A stretch of 64,000 nt of DNA from the NCBI GenBank assembly GCA_035308165.1, contig DATGHC010000067.1, positions 1-64,000 on the forward strand, given 5' to 3'. Below, one piece after another: positions 52,301-61,300 of this stretch (its first letter is position 1; each line of letters starts with the position of its first letter). Source of the DNA: DASTCZ01 sp035308165. Lineage in GTDB: Bacteria > Acidobacteriota > Terriglobia > Acidiferrales > UBA7541. The position numbers and the translations under genes are program-made. The notes under the pieces were generated by a model, which saw only the letters and a list, made by a program, of their open reading frames with translations, was not told where the DNA came from and ran no database searches.

Positions 52301-53352
52301 CGCCTTCTTGCGGTTTCATGAATTGATTCCCCGTTGAGCCCCCTGGTGGTGAGGGATCTTGCCTCCTCCATCGCTTGCTCGTCGCAGATTAGGCAGTCGA
52401 GATCGCGGCCTAAAATCTCGGCCTCCAAATAGCCGAAGAGACGCTCGAAGGCAGGGTTGCACATGGTGATTTCATGGACGGAATTGTTGACCACGATGCC
52501 GAGGGGTGTGGTGTCCACCAGGGCGTTCAAATAGGCCGTGCGCTCGGCCAGTCGCGATTCCGCCTGCCGTCGCTCGACGACTTCTTTTTGCAGTTCGGCG
52601 GTCCGTTGTTGAACGCGGTGATCGAGATCGTCATGGGCCTTTTGGAGCGCGGCATCACGGATCTCGATTTGCGCCAACATCTGGTTGAAACCGTCCACCA
52701 AATGTCCGATCTCGTCGTCAGATTCCTTGGCCGCCCGAAGCGCATAGTTTCTATCCGCACCGATTACTTTGGCAGTCCAGGCCAGATTCCGGATAGGCTG
52801 TGTAATCCCCTCCTGAAAACGGGAGGAAATCAAAGAGGCGGAAACCAAGGCGGCGATGAGGACGATGAGCAGTATAGCGGCGTATTCTTCCAGGCGCGAG
52901 TAAAGCTCCTTGATGTCGGACTCCAAATAGAGAGTGCCTATGATTTCGCCGTTGTAATGGATGGTGTGAAAGAGGCGAATTCGCCCCTGGGCGTAACGGT
53001 ACCCTTCGGCCTCCATCACCGGCGGAAAAAATGCGGGGGCCCCGTTTCGTGAGTAAACGGCAAGAACTTTGCCATCGGTGCCGTAGACGCAGGCCCCGGT
53101 GATATTCTGCTTACCAGATAAACCGTGGAGGATTTCCGCGGCCGAAGCAGAGTCGTGAAAAACAACCGCGGCGCTGCTGTTGGCTCCGATGACATCGCTC
53201 AGGGTTCTGAGTTCCTGAACTCGCGAACCATAAAATGAATATACTTCGACGCCCAGCATGACCAGTCCCGCCAAGACCAGCGCCACGCTGGTGGTCAGCA
53301 CGGTGACCGTGCGAATCTTTTCGGTGATGGACATTTGGCGAATCGATTTCAT
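49330..53352 (-). CDS. CHASE8 hybrid histidine kinase (CHASE8-HAMP-PAS-PAS-GAF-HisKA-HATPase-REC-REC-HPt)
   Basis: 1340 residues from ATG 53352, one base after the yfiR stop (GTG 53361 is an alternative). Membrane helices at about 15-35 and 160-180 flank a periplasmic CHASE8-type domain (LRTLSDVIGANSSAAVVFHD, ITGACVYGTDGKVLAVYSR), the sensor fold of YfiN. HAMP about 180-240, PAS about 270-390 and 400-515, GAF about 525-685, HisKA with H713 (ANMSHEIRTPMNGI), HATPase 815-930 (NAIKFTEH, DTGIGIP, GTGLGL), REC1 D1004 and REC2 D1150, HPt H1280 (AAHSLKGSAASLG). A full internal phosphorelay ending in an HPt, positioned to phosphorylate the downstream REC-GGDEF protein. Confidence 0.94.
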   Translation of the reverse strand: MKSIRQMSITEKIRTVTVLTTSVALVLAGLVMLGVEVYSFYGSRVQELRTLSDVIGANSSAAVVFHDSASAAEILHGLSGKQNITGACVYGTDGKVLAVYSRNGAPAFFPPVMEAEGYRYAQGRIRLFHTIHYNGEIIGTLYLESDIKELYSRLEEYAAILLIVLIAALVSASLISSRFQEGITQPIRNLAWTAKVIGADRNYALRAAKESDDEIGHLVDGFNQMLAQIEIRDAALQKAHDDLDHRVQQRTAELQKEVVERRQAESRLAERTAYLNALVDTTPLGIVVNNSVHEITMCNPAFERLFGYLEAEILGRDLDCLICDEQAMEEARSLTTRGLNGESIHETARRRCKDGAIKDVEIFVVPLLINGLVEGSFCIYADVTERLKAQEALQVSEARRIAYQEASLDGIMTVDAQGLFTGFNPAMEKMIGFRREQVLGKSFIELIIPERIRSAVQSDMENYRSTGKSDFVGKHAEIMMLHSDGTEIPADISVTAIHINATTSFTTTARNISDRKASEERQLIHNGVSQILADSPSQGEAALRILKHFCQGLGWEVGLFWEVEESTPQLHLTQSFHVSDPLYAEFVREAGAFSILSGAGLLGKVWNSGTTNWIRDLRQNDNLLEEARALGAGLHSTLAFPIASEDQVNGVIQLFKRDPIKPDAALLAVFKSLGSQIGQFVMRKRIEAELLRAKEMAEAANRAKSEFLANMSHEIRTPMNGILGMAELALDTKLDPEQREYLQMVKSSADSLLRVINDILDFSKIEAGKLDLESAPFALRLAMRDTIKTLANRAHKQGIELLVDIAPEVPEHVMGDSTRLRQVLVNLVGNAIKFTEHGEVGVDVTVEESQPDVAKLQFAVWDTGIGIPSEKLKTIFEPFIQADGSTTRRYGGTGLGLSISMRLVELMGGRFWVRSELGKGSTFYFTACFGLGKAVEGNAPLDLENVKGIHVLVVDDNDTNRRILSHMLTNWRMTPETADGGSVALSMLEAALENHHPYPLVLLDAQMPGMDGFAVAKEIRTRPGLAGSTIMMLTSNLAPGDMKRCRELGVAATLVKPMNQSDLLDAILNSLAHTPPTAKLAIVDQSGVVPLRGQPSRRFLLAEDNKVNQQLAVRLLEKQGHTVVVANNGREAVERLAKDVFKGFDAVLMDVQMPEMDGLEATAEIRLREAGTNHHIPIIAMTAHAMVGDRERCLESGMDGYVSKPISLKELMKEINRVAPLSRNQEPSFDKMELRERLQGNDELIADLVRLFLDDTPNQLQEIRAALEAGAAARLENAAHSLKGSAASLGAKALATMARKLEVRGGRGEMDGAKLDFADLIGEWEKLRPELVAVCQEVTH

Positions 53353-53353
53353 A

Positions 53354-53983
53354 TCAATCACCGACCGGCTGTGGAAGGTTTACAACTATACGCGCCAGTG
53401 CAAGCAGTTTGCTGCTCAAGCGTAATTGTGAGCGCGTGGAGGCCCCGACATTTACGTCAAATCTCATGCGGTTATCGTCCACAAACAAACGGATCATTCC
53501 TCCGCGTGCGAGAAAATTTTCGGACTCGCCGATGGTCAGGGTCCGGGCGTCCTTGGGCACTCCCAATGCGCCCAAACCCGTATCTCCCTTGAATTTCCTG
53601 AAAAACAGAATCTGGTATTGGTGCGTGTTCGGCACCGAGTCCAATTCAAGGACAACGATTTTGCGGCCGTTGATCATTTTTCCTGCGGACAGGAGGGCGA
53701 AGGCTGTCCGAGCATCGTCCGCCCCCAAAAAGCCGACGGTAAGGGGAGAATCCCCATCCGCGAACACGTCTGCAGGCCACTCAGTGAACTTAGCGAAATT
53801 AAAAACAAACGCGGCTCTGATCTCGGCCTCGGTAGGGGCCTGGTCGCCATCGGATGCAACCGCGGGAAGGATTGTCAGGAGCATGAGCGCCATGAGAAGC
53901 GTCCAGAGGCGCCAAGAAAGAGCCGGGGAGAGACGCCGAAGGGTCCCTGGCGCTGAAATTCGATTGTGCGAGCAGCAAATCAT
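53354..53983 (-). CDS. YfiR-family periplasmic protein (DUF4154)
   Basis: 209 residues. A hydrophobic signal segment (about 26-43, LWTLLMALMLLTILPAVAS) is followed by the YfiR fold: EAEIRAAFVFNFAKFTEWP, LTVGFLGADD, MINGRKIVVLEL, YQILFFRK, LTIGESENFLARGGMIRLFVDDNRMRFDVN. In Pseudomonas, YfiR is the periplasmic repressor of the CHASE8-GGDEF protein YfiN. Here it lies between a receptor gene (ATGA overlap) and a CHASE8 kinase gene. The mature part has no cysteine, whereas Pseudomonas YfiR depends on disulfides. Confidence 0.92.
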   Translation of the reverse strand: MICCSHNRISAPGTLRRLSPALSWRLWTLLMALMLLTILPAVASDGDQAPTEAEIRAAFVFNFAKFTEWPADVFADGDSPLTVGFLGADDARTAFALLSAGKMINGRKIVVLELDSVPNTHQYQILFFRKFKGDTGLGALGVPKDARTLTIGESENFLARGGMIRLFVDDNRMRFDVNVGASTRSQLRLSSKLLALARIVVNLPQPVGD

Positions 53984-56064
53984 TTCGTCGGATTCAAATT
54001 AAATTTCCAAGTAAATTTTCCGTAAAAGCTTCGACGGACGGCGGCCGCCTGCACCAAATCATTGGGATTGTCGAATTCAAAGTGCTGGGGAGTCAGCAGA
54101 TTCTGGCCGACGACGCTGAACTCGGTGTGCTCTCCCCAATTCCATCCCAGTCGGGCATCGACGCGGAAATACCCCGGGACAAAAACCAGCGTAGAAACTT
54201 GCGCGACGCGATAAAGCGAAGTATCAAGCTCGAAGTGACGAGGCAAATTCCAAGCCGAACGTATGTTGAACTGTTGTCCTGGGCTTTGATTGATGGGGGC
54301 CCTTGGATTGGGGGGCGGTCCGATCGAGCTGTCGCGAAACTCGCCATCCAGCAAGGTGTAAGCGGCGGTGAGCTTCCAAGACAAGATGGGCTTCCAGGTG
54401 AAAGACATCTCAAACCCATGGGTTTCTCCGCTGACCTTGTTATTAAACGTCGAGGGCAATAACAGAAAAGGAGCGCCCGAACCGGTTTCCAAAATTGGGG
54501 TGCCCAGGTCTTGACCACGCAAATGGGTGTAGTGATTGAGGAAGGAAGTGAAATCCACCGAAATCGTCTTGGTGATAGCAGTGCGATAGCCCGCCTGAAA
54601 TGCGATGTCCGCGATGGCCGTCATGTTGGGATTCCCCAGCGCTTCCGTAACGACCGGCAGCCCGGAGCCGCTTGAAATTGCGCCTATACGGGCTTGCACA
54701 CTGGTGTCCGCGGGCGTAAGTCCACGATAAGCACGGGAAGCCGCCAGCCAAATCGCGTTCTGTTTATTCGGGTTCCAGAGCAATCGGACATCCGGCTGAA
54801 ATTCAAATCCTGTGGAGTAATCCTGCTGAACACGCGCGCCCAAGGTCAAACGCAAACGAGTGGGCACAATTTCGATCTCATCCTGAATGAATCCACTCCC
54901 TAGATTTTCAAACGTGTCGGCAGGAGAAAATGATGCGGCAACGGTTCCCTCTGTTCGGATCCTAATCAATCTATAATCCAGGCCCCACACGATGTCATTG
55001 CGGGTTCCCAGTGCAAACTCGTGCTGGAACTGGACATCAGCCGTGGATACGTCCAAGCCTATGATTGAAGACCTTGTATTGGTGTCGTCGATATATGCCG
55101 ACAGACTGAATTGAGAGGTTGGAGTGAGCGTGCGGTGCCATTCTGCGAGCAAGTTTCCACCAGCCTCATTGCGAATCCCAGGGACCAAACCTGAAACTAA
55201 TGGGTTAAGGGATGTGGTGTAGCTGGTTGTTCCCTGTGCTGCACTTTGATAAATGTCTCCCTGCATGGTCAGGGAGTCTCGCGTGTTCAGATTCAAATCC
55301 ACGCGAGCCCCAGCGTGCTCCAAATCCCAACCATCTTGGGGTCCCTCACCTGGGGCGCCCGGATAACTTGATTTCGCGAATCCCTTGGTGAAGAAACGGT
55401 AGAACCCCAAGCTTCCGATTTTTCCTCCATACTGGGCGGCGCCATAGCCACCTTCCACATTTCCAACTCCCGCCGTCAGCAACCCGCCTTGAGTCTGCTC
55501 CGCTTTCTTGGTGATAATGTTGATCACGCCATTCACAGCGTTGGTTCCCCAAAGTGCCGCTCCCGGGCCGCGAATCACTTCGATCCGGTCAATGTCCGCA
55601 AGCAACATGTCCAACGCTTCCCAGAACACACCTGAATACAAGGGCGAATAGGCGGTGCGGCCATCCACCAGGACAAGCATCTGGTTAGAAAATTCATCAT
55701 TAAATCCGCGAGAACTTACGGCCCAAGTGCTTCCGTTAATTTGGGCGACGTCCAGGCCCGGGGCCAAGCGGAGCACATCGGGGAGAGTGGTCGCTCCGGA
55801 GCGGCGAATATCCTCTGAGGTGATTACAAAAATGGCCGCGGCAGTTCGCTGGACCGGCTCGCCTTTCTTCGCGCCGGAGGTAACCTGCAAACTCATCAAA
55901 TCCTCGATACTCATTTGTCCCAAGTCTTTGGCGGTGGTGGCAGGAGGGTGAGAAGTATCTTGAACTGGGGCTTGAGGGCGCGCGCCTCCCGCGAGTGCGG
56001 CGGTCAGAAGGACCGGGCCAAAGAAGCGTATCCACTTCAGCAGAGATGTTCTAACTGGATCCAT
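53980..56064 (-). CDS. TonB-dependent outer-membrane receptor
   Basis: 694 residues from an ATG preceded by GGAGGGGG. Signal peptide, then a TonB-box-like segment common in this group (MSIEDLMSLQVTSGAKK, about 50-66). The plug (about 67-185) has IFVITSEDIRRSGATTLPDVLRLAPGLDV, VSSRGFNDEFSNQMLVLVDG, RIEVIRGPGAALWGTNAVNGVINI. A beta-barrel follows to the C-terminus. It resembles siderophore/vitamin receptors, but the ligand is not evident. First gene of a four-gene operon with overlapping ends; by context it may transduce a ligand signal to YfiR. Confidence 0.93.
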   Translation of the reverse strand: MDPVRTSLLKWIRFFGPVLLTAALAGGARPQAPVQDTSHPPATTAKDLGQMSIEDLMSLQVTSGAKKGEPVQRTAAAIFVITSEDIRRSGATTLPDVLRLAPGLDVAQINGSTWAVSSRGFNDEFSNQMLVLVDGRTAYSPLYSGVFWEALDMLLADIDRIEVIRGPGAALWGTNAVNGVINIITKKAEQTQGGLLTAGVGNVEGGYGAAQYGGKIGSLGFYRFFTKGFAKSSYPGAPGEGPQDGWDLEHAGARVDLNLNTRDSLTMQGDIYQSAAQGTTSYTTSLNPLVSGLVPGIRNEAGGNLLAEWHRTLTPTSQFSLSAYIDDTNTRSSIIGLDVSTADVQFQHEFALGTRNDIVWGLDYRLIRIRTEGTVAASFSPADTFENLGSGFIQDEIEIVPTRLRLTLGARVQQDYSTGFEFQPDVRLLWNPNKQNAIWLAASRAYRGLTPADTSVQARIGAISSGSGLPVVTEALGNPNMTAIADIAFQAGYRTAITKTISVDFTSFLNHYTHLRGQDLGTPILETGSGAPFLLLPSTFNNKVSGETHGFEMSFTWKPILSWKLTAAYTLLDGEFRDSSIGPPPNPRAPINQSPGQQFNIRSAWNLPRHFELDTSLYRVAQVSTLVFVPGYFRVDARLGWNWGEHTEFSVVGQNLLTPQHFEFDNPNDLVQAAAVRRSFYGKFTWKFNLNPTK

Positions 56065-56642
56065 GGGGATCTCCCCCTCCGGTCAAAGTGGGGGGTGGCA
56101 CTCTTGCATGAGGCCCGAAACGGGCAGGACTTCGAGCGTTGAAATCCACCGTGCAAACGACAAGCTCCTGCACCCACTCTCTATTTTTCAGATTGCGAAC
56201 GCCGGCATGTTCGTCCGGATACTCATTAACAGTTGAGCGTCAGTCGATCAGAGAGGGATTGGGCACGCTGCTGCCCATTGCGCCTGGAAGAGTGACAATT
56301 TACCCACTGAAATCAACACTATATCCGTTCGTTAGGGAAGCGCTGGAGGCCTGGGGCGCAATTCAGTTTCAAGATTGCGACGCTGTATCATACGGGAACA
56401 AACTTGAATTGTGCTTCTTGCTGGGGAAACTCTAAGGATCACTCCGGACCCGCTCTTGGAGCTGAAATCCAAGATGGATGGATCACTTCGATAACAGCGG
56501 TGTCATCCACCACGGGGTCTTGTGCTCTATGGTAGGGCGCCAATGCAACTTCGCGCCGAGTTAGGAGGCGGAAAGATTTTCCCGTGCTCGCCGGCGGTAT
56601 GCAATTTTCATTTCTTACTTCAGCAATGGAAATGCAACCGCT
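56065..56642. other. Intergenic region upstream of the receptor operon, no supported gene
   Basis: About 580 bases, holding the promoter of the receptor-YfiR-kinase-DGC operon. A 98-codon plus-strand frame at 56139-56435 lacks a ribosome-binding site and recognisable domain. A small 5-bp hairpin GCCCG-AAA-CGGGC lies at about 56114-56126. I looked for cobalamin and cyclic-di-GMP riboswitch cores and found none. Confidence 0.55.
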
Positions 56643-57266
56643 TTAGTGCGACGCGCCCGCGTACTTTACCGAGCAACCGTAGGGCCGAGAGACTGCGGTT
56701 GTCACTGGCCTGCCAGCCATGGCATCGGCGAGCGCGGCTTGAACGTAATTCTTGGAGTTCGGGATATCGCCGGCATCGGAAGTTGGATGATCGTCTATCG
56801 CGCCGTCATAGATGACGACGCCCTGCGGATTGATGATGATCATGTGCGGAGTGGTCTTGGCGTCGTACAAGTGGCCAAGGTCCCCAGACGGGTCGAGAAG
56901 CGCAGCAGTGGGCGCGGCGCCCATTTTCGCCAGGTACGCGTTCTCCTGAACCGCAGTGACGTAACCCTGCGTCCCCGGCGCGGAGGAAATCACCGTGAAC
57001 CACTCCACTCCCTTGGCAGTCCACTCCTTCTGCAACCGTTGCATGTTGCCGCTTTCGTAGTGCTTGCGGGTGTACGGGCAACCGTTGTTGTGCCACTCCA
57101 GGACCACGAACTTGCCCCGCAAGTCCGTCAGATGGTAAGTCTTGCCATTGCTGGCCGCAGCCGAGAAATCTGGCGCGGGCTCGCCGATCTTCGGCGCCGA
57201 AATCAGAAGGGGCGCAACCAACAAAATCAGAGCACCGGCTATCAATGCAAATGCGGACCGCCTCAT
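56643..57266 (-). CDS. Secreted redoxin (AhpC/TSA-type thioredoxin-fold protein)
   Basis: 207 residues with signal peptide (ALIAGALILLVAPLLISA). Thioredoxin-like peroxiredoxin fold: GEPAPDFSAAASNGKTYHLTDLRGK, active segment NNGCPYTRKHY with C63, and TPHMIIINPQGVVIYDGAIDD with a cis-Pro candidate. A second Cys lies near the C-terminus (C198, RPYGCSVKY), suited to a resolving role. It acts in the periplasm in thiol redox or peroxide handling. It follows the DsbD-like gene after 78 bases on the same strand. Confidence 0.87.
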   Translation of the reverse strand: MRRSAFALIAGALILLVAPLLISAPKIGEPAPDFSAAASNGKTYHLTDLRGKFVVLEWHNNGCPYTRKHYESGNMQRLQKEWTAKGVEWFTVISSAPGTQGYVTAVQENAYLAKMGAAPTAALLDPSGDLGHLYDAKTTPHMIIINPQGVVIYDGAIDDHPTSDAGDIPNSKNYVQAALADAMAGRPVTTAVSRPYGCSVKYAGASH

Positions 57267-57344
57267 GACCTCACCTCCAATTGAAATTGAGAAACACTCT
57301 TTCTTGGCGATTTCGCCAAATTCTTCACATCGTTTTCCACTATT

Positions 57345-58208
57345 TTAGGGCTTGCGGGTGGCTGCGGCGACGGGAGCATCCACCAAGTAAGCTTCGCCGT
57401 GCCCCAACTCGAGCACACCCTTCAGGCGAGATATATGATTCACCAATTGATCGGATTTGTGAAGTGAGAGCCTGGCACCCAAGGTTGTGGCCTCAAACCC
57501 CTGCGGGGCGGCATTATCAATCTGTGATTCCACGAGCGGATAAAAATAAGCCTGCGCGATGGCGTGGCCTGCAGCGACATCCACCACAAATGAATCCCTT
57601 GTTTCTCGGGCACTGAATTTCCAACTCGCGGGAGCCGACTGCGGCAACTTCGCGCGGGCCGCGGTGAACATTGACTCCACAGAGCTGTCCAGAGCCGGCG
57701 GCCGCGCTCTCACAGGCAGCTCCAAGGAAAGTTGGGCCTTGCCGGGGACGCACATCTGGTCGCTACATATGAGAAATCTGACCATGGCGCCAAGCTTGGC
57801 CTGACTTGTGGGGGCGATACTGGCTGCGGCGTTCACAGGAATCAGCAGCACCACGTCACCATCATAAACATAGTTTACGATCGTGGATGCTCCCATCTTG
57901 TGCGGAGCCGGCCATTGCATCTCCCCCGCGACCAGCCCCTGAGGCAATTGCCAGGTGATCTTCGGCGGCTCGCCCGAATCCCCGGGATTCACCCAATAAA
58001 TGTGCCAGCCCGGCTCCATCTTGAAATGCAGTCCGACCGTCGAGCCGTATCCCGGCGCAATCCAGGAATTCTCAGCGACAAGGTCAACGGTTCCATGCGG
58101 GATGGACGCCGCGAAGGTTGAGTGATTGATGCCGGAAAGAAAACACAAGCCGAGGGCGAGACAGAACGAGAGCAAAGCGCGAGTGTGGCGGCTCATGGAG
58201 TAAATCAT
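57345..58208 (-). CDS. Stand-alone DsbD N-terminal-like domain protein, secreted
   Basis: 287 residues. Signal peptide (ALLSFCLALGLCFLSGINHSTFA), then a beta-rich domain like the N-terminal domain of DsbD/ScsB: GLHFKMEPGWHIYWVNPGDSGEPPKITWQLP, FLICSDQMCVPGKAQLSLELPV with the two conserved cysteines. The membrane and thioredoxin domains of DsbD are absent. With the neighbouring redoxin it could make a small periplasmic thiol-exchange pair. ATG 58208 has a weak ribosome-binding site. Confidence 0.85.
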   Translation of the reverse strand: MIYSMSRHTRALLSFCLALGLCFLSGINHSTFAASIPHGTVDLVAENSWIAPGYGSTVGLHFKMEPGWHIYWVNPGDSGEPPKITWQLPQGLVAGEMQWPAPHKMGASTIVNYVYDGDVVLLIPVNAAASIAPTSQAKLGAMVRFLICSDQMCVPGKAQLSLELPVRARPPALDSSVESMFTAARAKLPQSAPASWKFSARETRDSFVVDVAAGHAIAQAYFYPLVESQIDNAAPQGFEATTLGARLSLHKSDQLVNHISRLKGVLELGHGEAYLVDAPVAAATRKP

Positions 58209-58353
58209 CGCAAACTAATGGACGAAACCCCAGACTTCTTGAAGAAGCAGACCAACTTTGACACCACTCCTCCAATATATTAGACGAGCACGGAGTCCGG
58301 AAGGTTGCAGCGGGGGCCGGACCGCAAAAGGGCCCACGCACAATCAGAACAGC

Positions 58354-61300
58354 CTACTGCACGGTCATAGTAACAACAAAACTGTGTGCATCGCTGCTGG
58401 ACTTTCCCGTAACAGTGATGTTGTATGTACCGGCCGGCGTTGTTCCCGGGCCGCCACCGGTCGTTCCTGCAGCCACATTGCTATTGCATCCAGCCATCAC
58501 GCCCCCCGATATTCCGAGCAGAGCAACGAACGCCATGGAGGCAACGCAAGTGTACACCCTGCGCCGGAACGACTCGGGCGCGGACCGTACCCTGAGCATC
58601 CAAGTCAAGGTCGCCAGCAATGCCAGTGCCAAGCCTGCGACGAAGAATTCTATTCCGCGCGGTCCAAAGCTTCCCGGTGGCAAGAAGGACTTCGGCGCAG
58701 CTGTGGTCGAGACTGTTACATTGAAGTTCGCGGACGTGGCCGGAGTGACAGAAATTGGCGCGGAGGGGAATGTGCAGGTTGCCCCTGTGGGCGCACCGCT
58801 ACAAGACATCGTGACCTCAATTGAATCGGTGGTTGCAGCACCCCCCACTGCTGAGAGCTGGAGGTTGTAATTCGCCGTCGTACCTGCTGGCACCGTGGCA
58901 GTGGAATTTCCGCCCGCGGGAACCACAATTTGAAAATCAAGTCCGGTGCCAGAAAGCGTTACATTCTGCGGGCTGTCACCGGCACTGTCGTTGATGGTAA
59001 GACTGGCGGACCTGGCCCCTCCGGCCGTCGGCGTGAAGGTTACGCTGATTGTGCAATTCGCGCCTGGCAAAACGGTTGAGGCACAGGTAGTCGCCTGTCG
59101 GATGAAGTCGCCGTTATTGGGGCCCGTGAAAATGATGCTCGTAATATTCAACGTCTCTTTGCCGCCATTGGTGAGCGTTACGGTCTGTACGGCGCTGGTG
59201 GTGGTGTCAATCTGAGTTGGGAAAGTCAGCGAGGTGGGTGAGAGCATAGCCGTGGCGCCGGTGCCCAAACCAAATAAGGTGGCGCTTTGAGAACCCCCCG
59301 GTGCATCGTCCGTGATCACGAGGGTGGCGGAATTCGCTCCGGTTGCTTGAGGCGTAAACGTCACCGTAATGGTGCACGTTCCTCCAGCCGCTACGGTGAC
59401 TCCGCAAGTGTTCTGCTGTGAAAAGCTACCCGTTGGACTCTGATTGGTTATGGTAACAGCCGGACTGCCGATGAAATTCACAGGGACTGCCTGATTGTTC
59501 GTCAAAGTGATTGATTGGGGTGTGCCGGAAGTTCCGTTAATTTGAAGCGGAAAAGAAAGCCCGATTGGCGCGAGAACGACCGCCGAAACGCCTGTACCCG
59601 TCAACGTCACTACTTGCGGGCTGCCGGGGGCGCTGTCTGAAATATTGAGGTTGGCTGTGAAAGGGCCACCCGAGGGTGGCGCGAACTTCACGTTGACCGT
59701 GCAGTTCGCACCCGGCACCAGCCTTACAGCGCAGTTATTAGTTTGAGTGAAGTTGGTTGTGATGGCGCCCGTGACCGAATCGGTGATGCCCACGTTTCCA
59801 ACCGACATGGGGGCAGCGCCCGAATTTGTAACCGTGACGGACATCGCGGCGCTGACGCTTCCAATGACCTGGCTGTTGAATGTGAGCGTTGCCGCGGAAA
59901 GAGTGACTGCGGGGACCTGGACGAGTCCGGCCACATCGCGAATTCGGCTGTTCCCCGTGTCAGCGATCTCCAACCCGCCAAGCGTGTCGACAGCGAGCCC
60001 TGAGGGCGACTGGAGCATGGCGCTGGTCGCAGCCGCTCCATCTCCGCTGAAGCCTGCGGTGTGATTGCCCGCCACGGTCTGAATGTTCCCGCCAAAAAGG
60101 ACTTCGCGGACCACCTGATTTTTGGTATCCGCGATGAAAACGTCGCCGGAAGGATCCAGCACAACTCCCGCGGGACCATTCATGAGAGCGGCCGTCGGAG
60201 GGCCGTTATCGCCACTGAAGCCGGGCGAACCAGTATGATTTCCGGCGAAAGCAACAATATTTCCGGCGTTGGGCGCCGTTGCGAGAACTTCGCGGACCAC
60301 GTTGTTTCCGGTGTCGGCGATGAAGATATCTCCAAATGCGTCCACAGCGACATCGGCGGGAGCGGAAAGCTGCGCTGAGGTGGCAGGTCCATTATCGCCG
60401 CTGAAGCCCGCAGTATGATTCCCCGCGACCGTGTGAATCAGATTGTCTGCGGCGGTCACTTCACGAATGACGTTGTTTCCCCGGTCAGCGATGAAGATGT
60501 TGCCGGAGCCATCCACAACAACTCCGGTGGGTCCAGATAATTGCGCATTCACGGCAAAACCGGTGTCCCCGCTGAATCCCGCAGTTCCATTCCCTGCGAC
60601 AGTCTTGATATTTCCTGTAGCAGCCAGGACTTCACGAACCTCGTTGTTATTCGTGTCGGCAATGAAGAAATTGCCCAAGCCGTCCACAAATACACCCGAT
60701 GGCCCATTCAGCAGCGCACTGGTCGCCAGGCCGTTATTGCCGCCAATACCCGCAGTTCCTATACCGGCGACCGTTTGGATGATTCCTGTGGAATTGAGCA
60801 CCCGGCGGATAACATTGTTATTTGTATCCGCAATAAAAATATCACCGACGCCGTTAACCGCCACCCCGTTTGGCGAGCTGAGAGAGGCACTGGTGGCCGC
60901 GAAAGAGTCGCCGCTGAAACTCAGCGTGCCATTTCCCACGTCTTGATGAATGCGACCATCAAGGGCCGTCACGAGGCGGACGAAGCTGTTGCCCGTATCC
61001 GAAATATAGATGTTCTCAGAAGAATCCACGAACAGGCCGCGCGGAAAGGATAGCTGCGCCAGCGTGGCGGTTCCACCGTCTCCGCCGAATCCAGAGGTCC
61101 CGTTCCCGGCAACGGCATGAATTTTCTTATCCACCACCGTAACCTCACGGATGATGCTGTTCCCTGTATCCGCGATGAACAAATTATTGTTTGCATCGGC
61201 GAATACTTCGGATGGGCTGTGCAGAAGCGCCGCGGTGGCAAGCCCGCCTTCACCCGTCACTCCGGGCACCCCGGTTGGAGATCCAGCATAGGTGTGAATC

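Noticed and set aside
56065..56130. Possible riboswitch ahead of the TonB-dependent receptor
   Set aside because: No cobalamin B12-box or cyclic-di-GMP aptamer core could be found; only a 5-bp hairpin.
56139..56435. 98-codon plus-strand frame upstream of the receptor operon
   Set aside because: No ribosome-binding site or domain; more likely promoter region.
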